From the IMG/VR virus record IMGVR_UViG_3300043444_000170, positions 1 through 31,570 of that record: DNA of 31,570 bases; one strand, written 5' to 3'. The notes under the pieces were generated by a model. That model was given only the letters and a program-made list of their open reading frames with translations, was not told the origin of the DNA and did not search any database. The position numbers and the translations under genes are program-made. Shown one piece after another: positions 1-7,794 of the stretch (positions are counted from its first letter, which is position 1; each line of letters opens with the position of its first letter). The DNA is from a virus.

Positions 1-13
1 CAAACCCCTATAG

Positions 14-118
14 ACCCCCCTCCCCTAGATACGGGGGGTGGGTGATTCACACAGCAGCACAACGAAGAACACCCCGACCGCAGTTTCTCGCACCTATCCG
101 CAGTTGGAACCGTTTGAA
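14..118. other. Candidate cos / packaging-initiation region
   Basis: Spacer between the HNH endonuclease gene (31045-31377 in the other copy) and the small terminase gene. It opens with a C-run (about 15-26) and a G-run (34-39, then GGG 41-43) flanking TAGATA, an imperfect GC-rich dyad with no T-tract, so it does not look like an intrinsic terminator. A 6-bp inverted repeat CCCGAC (73-78) / GTCGGG (119-124) lies further right. Cohesive-end sites commonly sit beside terS in phages with an HNH-terminase pair; the exact cut site cannot be read from sequence. Confidence 0.35.
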
Positions 119-145
119 GTCGGGCGGTTTTGTTAGGCTGGTTGT
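119..145 (+). promoter_or_regulatory. Candidate leaderless promoter of the packaging operon
   Basis: GTCG (119-122), 11 nt, TAGGCT (134-139), 6 nt, then ATG at 146. There is no Shine-Dalgarno sequence before this start. The arrangement matches a TANNNT -10 box placed for a transcript beginning at the start codon, as is common in actinobacteria. The same spacing is seen before the genes at 8187, 25246, 25513 and 27596. Confidence 0.55.
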
Positions 146-586
146 ATGGGTAATCCACCGAAGCCAGCTGAGCTAAAGATTTTGCAGGGCAATCCTGGTA
201 AGCGTGCTATGCCGCGTAATGATGCGCTTGCGCCTTTGGAGTATGGGTACGCTGAGCCGTTGCGTGAGTTGGGGCCGGTTGGCCGCCAGTTTTGGGATTC
301 GATTTTCGGGGCTGGCGAATTGTGGATTTCGGTGCGTACTGATACGGCTTTGGTGCAGATGGTTTGTGAACTTATGGATAGGCGTGAGTTGTTGCGTCTG
401 GAGTTTGTGGCTGATCCTGCTAGCCGCCCGGTGAATATGAGTTTGTTGGAAACTGAGAAGCAGATTGTTTCGGGGTTGTCGTTGCTTGGGTTTACGCCAG
501 CGGATCGTACGCGGTTGGGTTTGGTGTCGGCTAAGACTAAGTCGAAGCTTGAAGAGTTGTTGGCTGCTAAGGGTGCGCGTGGCTAG
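146..586 (+). CDS. terS: Terminase small subunit (P27 family)
   Basis: 146 aa. It recognises packaging-site DNA and loads the large terminase. Family hallmarks of P27-type small terminases are visible: an N-terminal GNPPKPAELKILQGNPGKR segment and a C-terminal LLGFTPADRTRLGL segment before a basic tail. The start is the ATG six bases after a TAGGCT box; no ribosome binding site is seen, consistent with leaderless translation. The gene overlaps the large terminase by 8 nt, giving the usual terS-terL order. The HNH endonuclease just upstream across the circular junction completes an HNH-terS-terL-portal cassette. Its first 61 bases are present again at the window end. Confidence 0.93.
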   Translation: MGNPPKPAELKILQGNPGKRAMPRNDALAPLEYGYAEPLRELGPVGRQFWDSIFGAGELWISVRTDTALVQMVCELMDRRELLRLEFVADPASRPVNMSLLETEKQIVSGLSLLGFTPADRTRLGLVSAKTKSKLEELLAAKGARG

Positions 587-2093
587 TTGGCCTCCTGCGT
601 GGCTTACACCGGCTAGCGCGGCTGAGATAGCGGCTGGTGATGGCGCGTATGCTGCGGCGTTTGCTGAGATGTTTGGCACTATCGGTAAGGATGGTGTCGC
701 TGGTCGTGCTGGTGAGCCGTTGGTGTTGCGTGATTGGCAGCGGTCACTTCTTGACCATATGTACGCGCGTGACGAGTCTGGCGGCTACAAGTTTCAGACT
801 TTGCTCGTGGGCCAGCCCCGGAAAAACGGCAAGTCCGCCTTGACAAGCGCGGCCGTGGCTCTCTACAAAACGTACGGCGAGGGCGTGCAGGGTGGCGAAG
901 TAATCGTGGCTGCTGCTGAAAAGGAACAGGCGCGCATCGTGTTCGGTGAGTGCCGTCGCATGGTTGAGAACAGCGAACTATCTGACCTGTCAACTATCTA
1001 TAAAGACTCTATCTATGTGCCGTCTACGAACTCGGTGCTAAAGGTTGTATCTGCCGAGGCTTATTCCAAAGAGGGTTATGGGCCGCACGCCGTGGTACTC
1101 GACGAGTTGCACGCTCACCAGAATCGCGACCTATTCGACGTGTTCAGCCTTTCTATGGGAAACCGTGGCAAAATAGCGCAACTTATCGCTATCACTACTG
1201 CCGGTGTGAAAACCGATATTACGGGGCAGGACTCTATCGCCTACCAGTTGTATCAGTACGGGCAGCGTGTAGCGCGCGGTGAAATAGATGATCCGAATTT
1301 CTTTATGGCGTGGTGGGAGGCGGCGCAAGAGGCTGACCATAAAGACCCGGCTGCGTGGGCTATCGCTAATCCTGGCTTTAATGATCTTGTGGCTGAAGCG
1401 GATTTTGTTTCGGCGGTTCGCCGTACGCCTGAAGCCGAGTTTCGTACTAAGCGTTTGAACCAATGGGTGAATACGCAAATGAGTTGGCTGCCTACTGGCA
1501 CTTGGGAGGCTTTGGCTGTACCGCGTGACCTTGACCCCGAGGCCGAGTATGTTGTGGGCTTTGACGGGTCGTTTAGTGGCGATACGACGGTGTTGGTGGG
1601 TTGTTCTATTCCTAAGCCTGACGAGAAGCCGTACCTGTTTTTAATTCAGGCGTGGGAGCGGCCGCCTAGTGCCGATGATTCGTGGCGTGTTGAAATTCAA
1701 GAAGTTGAAGATGCTATTGCTAACTTTTGTGCCAGGTATCGGGTGCGTGAGGTTGTTTGTGACCCGTACCGCTGGCAAAGGTCTATGGAGGTACTAGCCG
1801 ATAAGGGTATCCCTATCGTGGAGTATCCGACCACTAGCGCGCGACGTATGGTGTCTGCTTGCGCGAAATTCTATGACGCGGTAACTGAACAACGGCTAGA
1901 AACTGATGGTGATCCGTTGGTGACACGTCACTTTATGAACGCGGTAACTAAGTCCGATAATTTGGGTGTACGTATTGTGAAAGAGAACCGTGCTTCTTCT
2001 CGCCGTATTGACGCTGCGGTAGCGGCCGTGGCGGCTTATGATAGGGCTAGCGGTAGACTTGAAACACAGGTTATTCCTGAATTCTTTTTCTAG
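579..2093 (+). CDS. terL: Terminase large subunit
   Basis: 504 aa from GTG 579, chosen because AAGGG lies five bases upstream. It is the ATP-driven motor and nuclease that cuts concatemers and fills the prohead. The ATPase half has a Walker A-like GQPRKNGKS (about residues 78-86) and Walker B-like VVLDELHAH (about 171-179). The nuclease half has FDGSFSGDTT (about 328) and the acidic VVCDPYRWQ motif (about 392-400), as in phage Terminase_1 proteins. Base composition shifts from G/T-rich to more A/C-rich between roughly 820 and 1220 and back, without a frame break. It is translationally coupled to terS and followed by the portal gene after 12 nt. Confidence 0.95.
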   Translation: MASWPPAWLTPASAAEIAAGDGAYAAAFAEMFGTIGKDGVAGRAGEPLVLRDWQRSLLDHMYARDESGGYKFQTLLVGQPRKNGKSALTSAAVALYKTYGEGVQGGEVIVAAAEKEQARIVFGECRRMVENSELSDLSTIYKDSIYVPSTNSVLKVVSAEAYSKEGYGPHAVVLDELHAHQNRDLFDVFSLSMGNRGKIAQLIAITTAGVKTDITGQDSIAYQLYQYGQRVARGEIDDPNFFMAWWEAAQEADHKDPAAWAIANPGFNDLVAEADFVSAVRRTPEAEFRTKRLNQWVNTQMSWLPTGTWEALAVPRDLDPEAEYVVGFDGSFSGDTTVLVGCSIPKPDEKPYLFLIQAWERPPSADDSWRVEIQEVEDAIANFCARYRVREVVCDPYRWQRSMEVLADKGIPIVEYPTTSARRMVSACAKFYDAVTEQRLETDGDPLVTRHFMNAVTKSDNLGVRIVKENRASSRRIDAAVAAVAAYDRASGRLETQVIPEFFF

Positions 2094-2105
2094 GCAGGTT
2101 TATTC

Positions 2106-3416
2106 GTGGGACTATTTGACTTCCTGAAGCGTGAGGAACGCGCTATCTCTTTCCAAACCTTGTGGGGTTCGGGCGCAGAACTGGAGCTAGGTACTCAGTC
2201 TGGCACGCTAATCAACAAACAAACAGCGTTTGAGATTGTTGCCTTCTTCTCGGCCGTATCGCTGATCAGCGACACCATCAGTACCCTGCCTGTAGACGCG
2301 TTTATCCGTATTGACGGCAACCGTAAACCGTACCGCCCTAAGCCAGCTTGGATTGACCAGCCTGACGTAGATATTTTCACGCGTTCCGGCCACTATCAGC
2401 AGGTGCTAGTTTCGCTGCTGGTTTCAGGTAATGCTTATGTGCGTGTTTATCGTGACCGCGCTGGCGATGTTGTAAACCTAGTTTGTTTGAACCCTGACAA
2501 GGTTGAAGTAAAGCGGTCTGGTTTGGGCCGAAAGATGTTTGTGGTTTCGGGCGAGGAAAAGCCGCTGACCGCTGAAGAAGTAATGCACTTGACTGACCTG
2601 CTTGAGCCGGGTGCGTTGACTGGCGTTAGCCGTGTTGAGAAGCTGCGTGACGCGCTCGGTGTTGCGTCTGCGTTGCAGTCGTATGCTGCACGCTTCTTTG
2701 GTCAGGGTGCGACTACTGCCGGCATTATTGAGTATCCTGGCAACCTCACCCCTGATCAGGCTAAGAACCTGCGTGAAGGTTTTGATTCAGCGCACCGTGG
2801 TTTCCGTAAAGCGCACCGTACTGGCATCCTTTCGGGTGGCGCAACCTATAAGCCGACCAGCGTACCTAACGACTCGGCTCAATTCTTGGAGTCGCGCCGG
2901 TTTGCGGTGGAAGAGATTGCGCGTGTGTTCAACATTCCGCTTTCGATGATGGGTATTCCTGGTACGCAGTCGTATGCCAGCGTGGAACAAAACGCTATCC
3001 AGTTTGTGACTCACACGCTGCGCCCGTACATTGAGAAACTGGAAGCCGCCTATAGCCGTCTGCTGCCTAACACGGCGTTTATCAAATTCAACATTGACGG
3101 CCTGTTGCGCGGTGACTTTAACAGCCGCGTTACCGCTTACGCGTCTGCGTTGCAGACTGGTTGGATGAGCGTGAACGATATTCGCCGTATCGAAGACCTG
3201 ACCCCTGTTGACGGTGGCGATCAGTACCGTGTACCGCTAGCAAACGTTAACCTATCGGCCGCTAACTTGACTGAGGATGAAACTAAGGTTGGTATGGCTG
3301 CCCGTCTGATTCAGATTGGTTTTGACCCGGCTGCGACTATGACCGCGCTCGGTTTGCCACCTATTCAGCATGATGGCGGTATCCCTGTGAGCTTGCAGGT
3401 TGATACTGGTGCTTAG
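2106..3416 (+). CDS. Portal protein (HK97-like)
   Basis: 436 aa from GTG 2106, preceded by AGGCAGG. It forms the dodecameric ring at the capsid vertex through which DNA enters and to which the connector binds. The N-terminus MGLFDFLKRE and the segment FFSAVSLISDTISTLPVDAF are typical of HK97-type portals, as are GNAYVRVYRDRAG and the stem/wing region with PLSMMGIPGTQSYASVEQNA near residues 278-300. Length fits the family. It lies directly after terL, the standard order. The next gene starts inside its last codons (8-nt overlap), so the two are co-translated. Confidence 0.93.
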   Translation: MGLFDFLKREERAISFQTLWGSGAELELGTQSGTLINKQTAFEIVAFFSAVSLISDTISTLPVDAFIRIDGNRKPYRPKPAWIDQPDVDIFTRSGHYQQVLVSLLVSGNAYVRVYRDRAGDVVNLVCLNPDKVEVKRSGLGRKMFVVSGEEKPLTAEEVMHLTDLLEPGALTGVSRVEKLRDALGVASALQSYAARFFGQGATTAGIIEYPGNLTPDQAKNLREGFDSAHRGFRKAHRTGILSGGATYKPTSVPNDSAQFLESRRFAVEEIARVFNIPLSMMGIPGTQSYASVEQNAIQFVTHTLRPYIEKLEAAYSRLLPNTAFIKFNIDGLLRGDFNSRVTAYASALQTGWMSVNDIRRIEDLTPVDGGDQYRVPLANVNLSAANLTEDETKVGMAARLIQIGFDPAATMTALGLPPIQHDGGIPVSLQVDTGA

Positions 3417-4113
3417 TCAAACCGTTTATTCGGTTGGTACGGCTACACAGACGGTTGTAGCCCCTACGCATGACTTCGCTGAATATGTGTTGAAGAATAT
3501 TCAACCGGCTAATTCTTCCGAGTATGCACGTGACGGCCATATTTATTTGTTGGCTGCTAAGTTTTCTGTGACTGCTGGGGCTGCAACGTCATTTAGCGTT
3601 ATGACCGGCCCTTATGGGGCGCAACTAGATTTTTACGAAATTGTTTCTGACGTTTCTTCTATTTACGCGCAACTAATTGAGGGTGCTACGGTCGTTACTA
3701 CGGGTAGCCCTATCGCCGCCTACAACTTGAACCGTAATGTAAGCGACTCGCACGCCGCCGTACTTAAGGCAACTACAAGCGTTACGGGTGGCACGGTTAT
3801 TTCTGCCGAACTTGCTACCGCAACTAACCAGGCTGGTGGTGCGATCAGCAGCAATAAGGTACACACTTTAGAAGCCAACACCGAATACGTTATGAAGTTT
3901 GAGAATGTGGGCAATCAGACCACTAACGTTTTCTTCCAGCTTGGGTTTAGTGAACAATACAACGGTTTAAATAGTGTCTGGTTGGGTACGCCTGACGCTT
4001 CGTTTGTGTTGCGTGCCGGGGAAGAATTGAAGTTGACGTTGCCACCTAACGCGACGATTAACGCAACCGCAAAACACGACGGCTGCAAGTTGGCTGTTAT
4101 TAGGCAGGAGTAG
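3409..4113 (+). CDS. Beta-rich putative virion protein of unknown function
   Basis: 234 aa from GTG 3409, which sits nine bases after GCAGG inside the end of the portal gene; a TTG at 3400 is the alternative. No enzyme motif is visible. The sequence is rich in Thr, Ser, Val, Ala and Gly with alternating hydrophobic residues, suggesting a beta-sandwich. The central YNLNRNVSDSHAAVLKATT and the later HTLEANTEYVMKFENVGN resemble a recurrent uncharacterised protein type of aquatic phages (from memory, not searched). The position between portal and protease argues for a head-associated role such as decoration or portal accessory. It ends two bases before the protease start. Confidence 0.6.
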   Translation: MLSQTVYSVGTATQTVVAPTHDFAEYVLKNIQPANSSEYARDGHIYLLAAKFSVTAGAATSFSVMTGPYGAQLDFYEIVSDVSSIYAQLIEGATVVTTGSPIAAYNLNRNVSDSHAAVLKATTSVTGGTVISAELATATNQAGGAISSNKVHTLEANTEYVMKFENVGNQTTNVFFQLGFSEQYNGLNSVWLGTPDASFVLRAGEELKLTLPPNATINATAKHDGCKLAVIRQE

Positions 4114-4115
4114 AG

Positions 4116-5675
4116 ATGCCGTATTACATTACTGATAAGGCCGCTGACTGTTCGGGTTGGGCTGTTGTTGACGATGCTGGCGAAGCGTACGGTTGTCACA
4201 CCACTAAGCAGGGTGCTATAGATCAGGCGGTGGCGATTAGCTTGAACGATGATGAACCGTTTGAGGGTGAGCGTGCTGCGGTTGATTCGCTAGCGGTTGG
4301 CGATTATGTTTCATGGAATGTACTTGACCCTGAAATTTTGGCTGAGGTTATTGCGGTTGATGGCCAGTACGCTATCTTGCGTTTATACGATTACGAAGAT
4401 GGCGTGTTTGAGCCGACCGATAAGCTCATGGTTCTCAATATTTTCAAACTTGAAAAGGTGACGCGACCTGAAATGGTTGTGGAAGATGAAAAGTATGAGC
4501 CGTTGCCTGTAGTTGAGCCGGTCGTTGAACCTGTACTTGATCCTGTAGACGATTCACGTGCTATCAACCAGGAAGCCCCTGCGTATATGCGTGCTGCTGC
4601 ACGTCGCGGTCTGGAGTATTACGAGCAGGGTCTAGGCGGTGATGGTTTGGTGGAGCAGACTATTCGCGAGGCGCGTGAGATGGCTGACGGTAAGGTTTCT
4701 GACGATAAGTGGGTGCGTATCGCTGCTTGGATTGCTAGACACCTAGACGATTTGGATTCGCCTGACGCTAACCCTGAGTCTGACGGCTACCCTTCTGCTG
4801 GTGTTGTTGCTCACCTGCTTTGGGGTTCTGGGCCGTCTAAACGTGCTGCCGAACGTACTTTAGCGTTTGCTGTAGGCGTGGTTGATAGAATTAGGGAAGA
4901 AGAAAGTAAGGCTATGACAACTACTACTGAAGCACGCGATAAGTGGCTTAGTGTCGCTTGGGCTATCAAGTCGCGCCTTGACGGTGGTGAAGCCCGTTCG
5001 GTTGGCGGTATTGAAACTCGCCGCAACCATATCACGCTAGAAGTGCGTGAGGGTTCTGACGGTATGACTTTTGAGGGTTATGCTGCCGTGTTTAATAGCC
5101 CTAGTGAGCCGTTGCCGTTTACTGAGGTTATTGCGCCGGGTGCGTTTAAGCGTTCGTTGCAGGGCCGTCACCGTATGATGCTGCTGTGGAATCATGACGC
5201 TAGCCAGCCACTTGCTAGCAACCGTAACGGATCGCTACGCATGACTGAAGACGCGTACGGCCTAAAGGTTGAAGCAACGTTGCCTAACACGCAGTTGGGC
5301 CGCGATATCGCTGAGATGGTTCGTACTGGTCTAATTGACGCTATGAGCTTTGGCTTCCAGGTGAAAAAGGATTCGTGGAGCGCAGACGGTTCGACCCGCA
5401 CCCTTCACGAGGTGGCTATTCACGAAACTAGCCTTGTTTCGTTCCCTGCTTATGAGGGTACTGCCGGTAGCGTTTCGGTACGTTCGATTGACGCAGACGT
5501 GCTAGCCGACGGTCTACTGCGTTTGGAGTCGGGCGAGGAACTTTCAGCAGATCAGGCAGCAACCATTAAGGAAGTTGTTGACAAGCTGGCCGCTACCGAG
5601 GAAGTACAGGCGGTTGACGGTGACGTGCTAGCGTTGAAGAAGAAGAAACTAGACCTACTTTTGAAGGGTATGTAA
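4116..5675 (+). CDS. Prohead protease with two N-terminal accessory domains
   Basis: 519 aa, more than twice a bare HK97-type protease. Residues about 1-55 form a small domain (CSGWAVVDDAGEAYGCHTTK) like those preceding some actinophage proteases. Residues about 149-264 form a helical domain with RRGLEYYEQGLGGDGLVEQT, VRIAAWIARHLDDLD and VVAHLLWGSGPSKRAAERT. An acidic Val/Glu/Pro linker joins them. The C-terminal third is the protease: FEGYAAVFNSPSEP, His360 in WNHD, Ser411 in AMSFGF and Glu432 in EVAIHETSLVSFPA fit the U35 catalytic pattern. It matures the capsid by cleaving the delta domain of the major capsid protein. Internal ATGs, for example at 4914, could yield a shorter protease-only form; that is inference. 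Confidence 0.88.
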   Translation: MPYYITDKAADCSGWAVVDDAGEAYGCHTTKQGAIDQAVAISLNDDEPFEGERAAVDSLAVGDYVSWNVLDPEILAEVIAVDGQYAILRLYDYEDGVFEPTDKLMVLNIFKLEKVTRPEMVVEDEKYEPLPVVEPVVEPVLDPVDDSRAINQEAPAYMRAAARRGLEYYEQGLGGDGLVEQTIREAREMADGKVSDDKWVRIAAWIARHLDDLDSPDANPESDGYPSAGVVAHLLWGSGPSKRAAERTLAFAVGVVDRIREEESKAMTTTTEARDKWLSVAWAIKSRLDGGEARSVGGIETRRNHITLEVREGSDGMTFEGYAAVFNSPSEPLPFTEVIAPGAFKRSLQGRHRMMLLWNHDASQPLASNRNGSLRMTEDAYGLKVEATLPNTQLGRDIAEMVRTGLIDAMSFGFQVKKDSWSADGSTRTLHEVAIHETSLVSFPAYEGTAGSVSVRSIDADVLADGLLRLESGEELSADQAATIKEVVDKLAATEEVQAVDGDVLALKKKKLDLLLKGM

Positions 5676-5833
5676 TGGCTACTAAAGATGAGATTGCTAC
5701 CGCGATTGCGGTTGTGACCGAGGTTGCTGGTGCGCCTGAGTCGGGTGCTATTGCTGACCTGATCAAGTTGCTTAAGGATTCGGCTGACGCGCCCAAAGAA
5801 GTGCGTGTGATTGAGCCGAAAGAAAAACGCTAA
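5675..5833 (+). CDS. 52-aa protein of the head operon, unknown
   Basis: Starts in a TAATG overlap with the protease stop, so it is translationally coupled. The protein (MATKDEIATAIAVVTEVAG...) is predicted helical, hydrophobic in the middle (AIADLIKLL) and ends in a charged tail (VRVIEPKEKR). I recognise no family. It is the last gene before a strong terminator and directly upstream of the capsid unit, so a scaffold-like or assembly role is possible but unsupported by motif. Confidence 0.7.
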   Translation: MATKDEIATAIAVVTEVAGAPESGAIADLIKLLKDSADAPKEVRVIEPKEKR

Positions 5834-5848
5834 TTCCCTAAGCGTTAG

Positions 5849-5890
5849 CCCGGCAGGTTTTTCCCCCTTTCCCCTGCCGGGTTTTTCTTT
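5849..5890 (+). terminator. Intrinsic terminator of the head operon
   Basis: Perfect 9-bp stem CCCGGCAGG (5849-5857) / CCTGCCGGG (5873-5881) followed by TTTTTCTTT. It separates the packaging/protease operon from the capsid gene, so the capsid needs its own promoter. Confidence 0.9.
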
Positions 5891-5904
5891 ACCCAAAATC
5901 GTGT

Positions 5905-5930
5905 GTCACCACGCCTAGTAAAATTAGGGT
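5905..5930 (+). promoter_or_regulatory. Candidate capsid-unit promoter
   Basis: GTCA (5905-5908), 10 nt, TAAAAT (5919-5924), 6 nt, then ATG 5931. It lies directly after the terminator and is the only promoter-like sequence I see before the capsid gene. It resembles the leaderless class in this genome, but with a 10- instead of 11-nt spacing. Confidence 0.45.
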
Positions 5931-5984
5931 ATGGTTCGGCGTGTTCGCGGCCTGTATCTGTTCAGCGTGTTCGCGGCAGGATAA
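5931..5984 (+). CDS. Possible 17-aa leader peptide upstream of the capsid gene
   Basis: ATG 5931 to TAA 5984 encodes MVRRVRGLYLFSVFAAG. The ATG is placed six bases after TAAAAT, as for leaderless starts elsewhere in this genome. It ends 29 nt before the capsid start and 18 nt before its ribosome binding site. Two 18-bp direct repeats lie inside it. It could be chance, a translated leader controlling capsid expression, or simply 5' UTR. Confidence 0.3.
   Translation: MVRRVRGLYLFSVFAAG
5934..5977 (+). repeat. Pair of 18-bp direct repeats in the capsid leader
   Basis: GTTCGGCGTGTTCGCGGC at 5934-5951 and GTTCAGCGTGTTCGCGGC at 5960-5977 differ at one base and are spaced 26 bp start to start. They lie between the candidate promoter and the capsid ribosome binding site, so they could be a protein- or RNA-level control element. 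Nothing identifies a binding factor. Confidence 0.8.
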
Positions 5985-6013
5985 CTATTCAAAATCTATT
6001 TAAGGAAACTACT

Positions 6014-7189
6014 TTGTCTGAATTTGTAAAGATTCAGTCGGAGGCACGTGCAAACCTTATTGCTCAGATGCGTGACGTTATTGACACCGCTGAAGCAGAG
6101 AAGCGCGGCCTTACCGCTGAAGACACCCAGAAGATCGAGCGTATCGAAGCTGACATTGAGCAGCGCGACAACGCTATCGCTACCGCCCAGAAGGTTGCCG
6201 AGCGTGAGGCTCGTGCTGCTGAGGCTGCTGGTTCGTTCGTACCTGCTGCTGAGATGAAGACCGGGGACGCTGACCTGCTCCGCGCTATCGCTCGTGGCGA
6301 GGTTCGTGGTCACGAGTTTGCTCGTGAGTCGCGTGCTGCCCTTGTTCCTTCGTCGAACACCGTTGGCCAGTCGTTCTACGACCAGGTTTTCGGTGTAGCA
6401 CGTCTGATTGGCCCTATGCTGAACACCTCAGAGATCATTTCGACCGCTTCGGGCGAAACCCTCGTTCTGCCTACCACCACCGCCTATTCGACTGCTGCCG
6501 CTGTTTCGGCTGGTTCGGCTATCTCGGAAAGCAACCCGACCTTCAGCAGCCTTTCGCTGGGCGCTTTCAAGATCGGTGCGCTGGTTTCAATCTCGAACGA
6601 GCTTATTGCTGACGCTGGCTTCGATATCTCGGCCTACATCGCTCAGCAGCTTGGTGAGTCGCTTGGCTACCAGGCTAACTCGCTGCTGACTGTTGGTACT
6701 GGTACTGTCCAGCCAAACGGTATCGCTAACTCGGCTGGTTCGGTTGTAACTGGTGGAACTGGCGTTTCGGGTGCGTTCACTTACGAGAACCTGATTGACC
6801 TTGTTTACGGTATCGCTGACGGCGCACGTGTTCTTCCTGGTCTGGGCTTCCAGATGAGCAAGACCGGTATTGCTACCGCTCGTAAGCTCAAGGATGGTGC
6901 AGGTAACTACATCTGGACTAACTCGGCCGTTGACGGTCAGCCTGGTTCGCTTCTTGGCTACAACGTTTACGAGAACCCTGCTGTTGCTGCTGTTGCTACT
7001 GGCGCAAAGTCGGTTCTGTTCGGCCACCTGCCATCGTACAAGGTTCGCCTTGCTGGGGGCCTTCAGGTTGCACAGTCGGCAGATTACGCTTTCGACACCG
7101 ACGTAACCACCTTCCGCGGTACTCTCCGCCTCGACGGTGGTCTAACCCACGCAACCCACGTGGGCTTCTTTAAGGGAGCTGCTAGCTAA
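6014..7189 (+). CDS. Major capsid protein (HK97 fold)
   Basis: 391 aa from TTG 6014, chosen because AAGGA (6002-6006) lies seven bases upstream and the protein then begins directly with the helical delta domain; upstream in-frame codons read poorly as protein. Residues about 1-80 are coiled-coil-like (scaffold domain), followed by a linker around VPSSNTVGQSFYDQVFGVA where cleavage is likely. The rest reads as an HK97 shell domain (LVSISNELIADAGFDISAYI, LLGYNVYENPAV, FRGTLRLDGGL). Codons are visibly more C-ending (ACC, GCC, TTC, GAC) than in neighbouring genes, as expected for a very highly expressed gene. Flanked by terminators on both sides. Confidence 0.93.
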   Translation: MSEFVKIQSEARANLIAQMRDVIDTAEAEKRGLTAEDTQKIERIEADIEQRDNAIATAQKVAEREARAAEAAGSFVPAAEMKTGDADLLRAIARGEVRGHEFARESRAALVPSSNTVGQSFYDQVFGVARLIGPMLNTSEIISTASGETLVLPTTTAYSTAAAVSAGSAISESNPTFSSLSLGAFKIGALVSISNELIADAGFDISAYIAQQLGESLGYQANSLLTVGTGTVQPNGIANSAGSVVTGGTGVSGAFTYENLIDLVYGIADGARVLPGLGFQMSKTGIATARKLKDGAGNYIWTNSAVDGQPGSLLGYNVYENPAVAAVATGAKSVLFGHLPSYKVRLAGGLQVAQSADYAFDTDVTTFRGTLRLDGGLTHATHVGFFKGAAS

Positions 7190-7201
7190 TAACTAGCTCT
7201 C

Positions 7202-7217
7202 GCTTAGAAAACTAAGC
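7202..7217 (+). repeat. Short hairpin preceding the capsid terminator
   Basis: GCTTAG-AAAA-CTAAGC, a perfect 6-bp stem with a tetraloop, just after the capsid stop codon and immediately 5' of the terminator stem. It may protect the 3' end of the abundant capsid mRNA. Confidence 0.7.
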
Positions 7218-7218
7218 T

Positions 7219-7263
7219 GAGAGGGTCGGTAGATGCGTAGGTCTATCGGCCCTCTCTTTTTTT
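7219..7263 (+). terminator. Intrinsic terminator after the capsid gene
   Basis: 14-bp stem 7219-7232 / 7243-7256 with two G-U type pairs, followed by seven T residues. The right arm overlaps the last codons and stop codon of the antisense HNH gene, so the hairpin is partly built from its coding sequence. Confidence 0.9.
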
Positions 7264-7794
7264 ACGCCATTCAGTAATGAGCAGATCGCGTTTTTGACTG
7301 TTACACGATTTGCAAGCTGGCACTAAGTTACCAATAGAATCTGCGCCACCTCGTGCGATTGGCACTACATGATCTACGGTTATGCGTTCGTGATTTCCGC
7401 AATAAAAACAGGGCTTAGAAAGTAAGTCGCGCAATTCTTTTTTCGTAATTAGAAAGATGCCGTTTGCCCTTAGTCTGGCTCGTCTTCTGCGTGAATCTGC
7501 CGCAATTTTCAAATGATTACGCTTCCGCGAAATGGCCATATATTTTTTGTGCAATTCGGGATTTTGTTGAATTCGTTTTGTGGCATAGTCAATACGACTT
7601 TCGCGGTTTTTTAGGTATTGTTCACGCTGTTCAATCTTTATTGCTTCCCTGTTTTTTGCACGGTATTCAGCACGTTGGAAACGGCGGCACTCAAGGCATT
7701 GACTATCTAAGCCCATTGACTTAGTGCGATTTTTGCCAAACTGATCTGTTGGCTTGGTTTGCTTGCACCGGCTACAAGCTTTATACTCGGTCAT
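7243..7794 (-). CDS. HNH endonuclease, free-standing (homing-type)
   Basis: 183 aa on the minus strand, between the capsid gene and the next unit. The N-terminus has a zinc finger (Cys7, Cys10, Cys33, Cys36); a long Lys/Arg-rich helical middle follows; the C-terminus is an HNH domain with CFYC (129-132), VDHVVPIARGG (140-150), Asn156 and CKSCN (161-165). Such isolated, antisense, A/T-richer nuclease genes are usually selfish homing elements; a second HNH gene at 21106 shares its leader. AGGAAGG upstream supports the ATG at 7794. An 8-codon upstream ORF overlaps the start as ATGA. Target and activity are unknown. Confidence 0.88.
   Translation of the reverse strand: MTEYKACSRCKQTKPTDQFGKNRTKSMGLDSQCLECRRFQRAEYRAKNREAIKIEQREQYLKNRESRIDYATKRIQQNPELHKKYMAISRKRNHLKIAADSRRRRARLRANGIFLITKKELRDLLSKPCFYCGNHERITVDHVVPIARGGADSIGNLVPACKSCNSQKRDLLITEWRKKREGR

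Larger units (their letters stand above)
1..206. repeat. Terminal redundancy, copy 1
   Basis: This stretch recurs at 31365-31570 with three substitutions: base 83 G/C, base 102 A/G and base 107 G/A. It holds the end of the HNH gene, the spacer and the start of the small terminase gene, so the two ends are the same locus and the window is a circular or circularly permuted genome. The differences cluster in 25 bp upstream of the terminase promoter, which suggests two population variants or sequencing error rather than a true identical terminal repeat. Confidence 0.95.

Noticed and set aside
14-43. C-run/G-run dyad after the packaging HNH gene as a terminator
   Set aside because: The stem is imperfect and followed by GTGATTCAC rather than a T-tract, so it is kept only as part of a candidate packaging site.
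465-578. Upstream extension of the large terminase frame to an ATG at 465
   Set aside because: The added residues (Arg, Cys, Leu-rich) are the shadow of terS. AAGGG five bases before GTG 579 marks the better start.
5903-6013. Extended N-terminus of the capsid protein from GTG 5903
   Set aside because: The added part reads over a promoter-like region and repeats and lacks the delta-domain pattern; TTG 6014 has an AAGGA site at good spacing.
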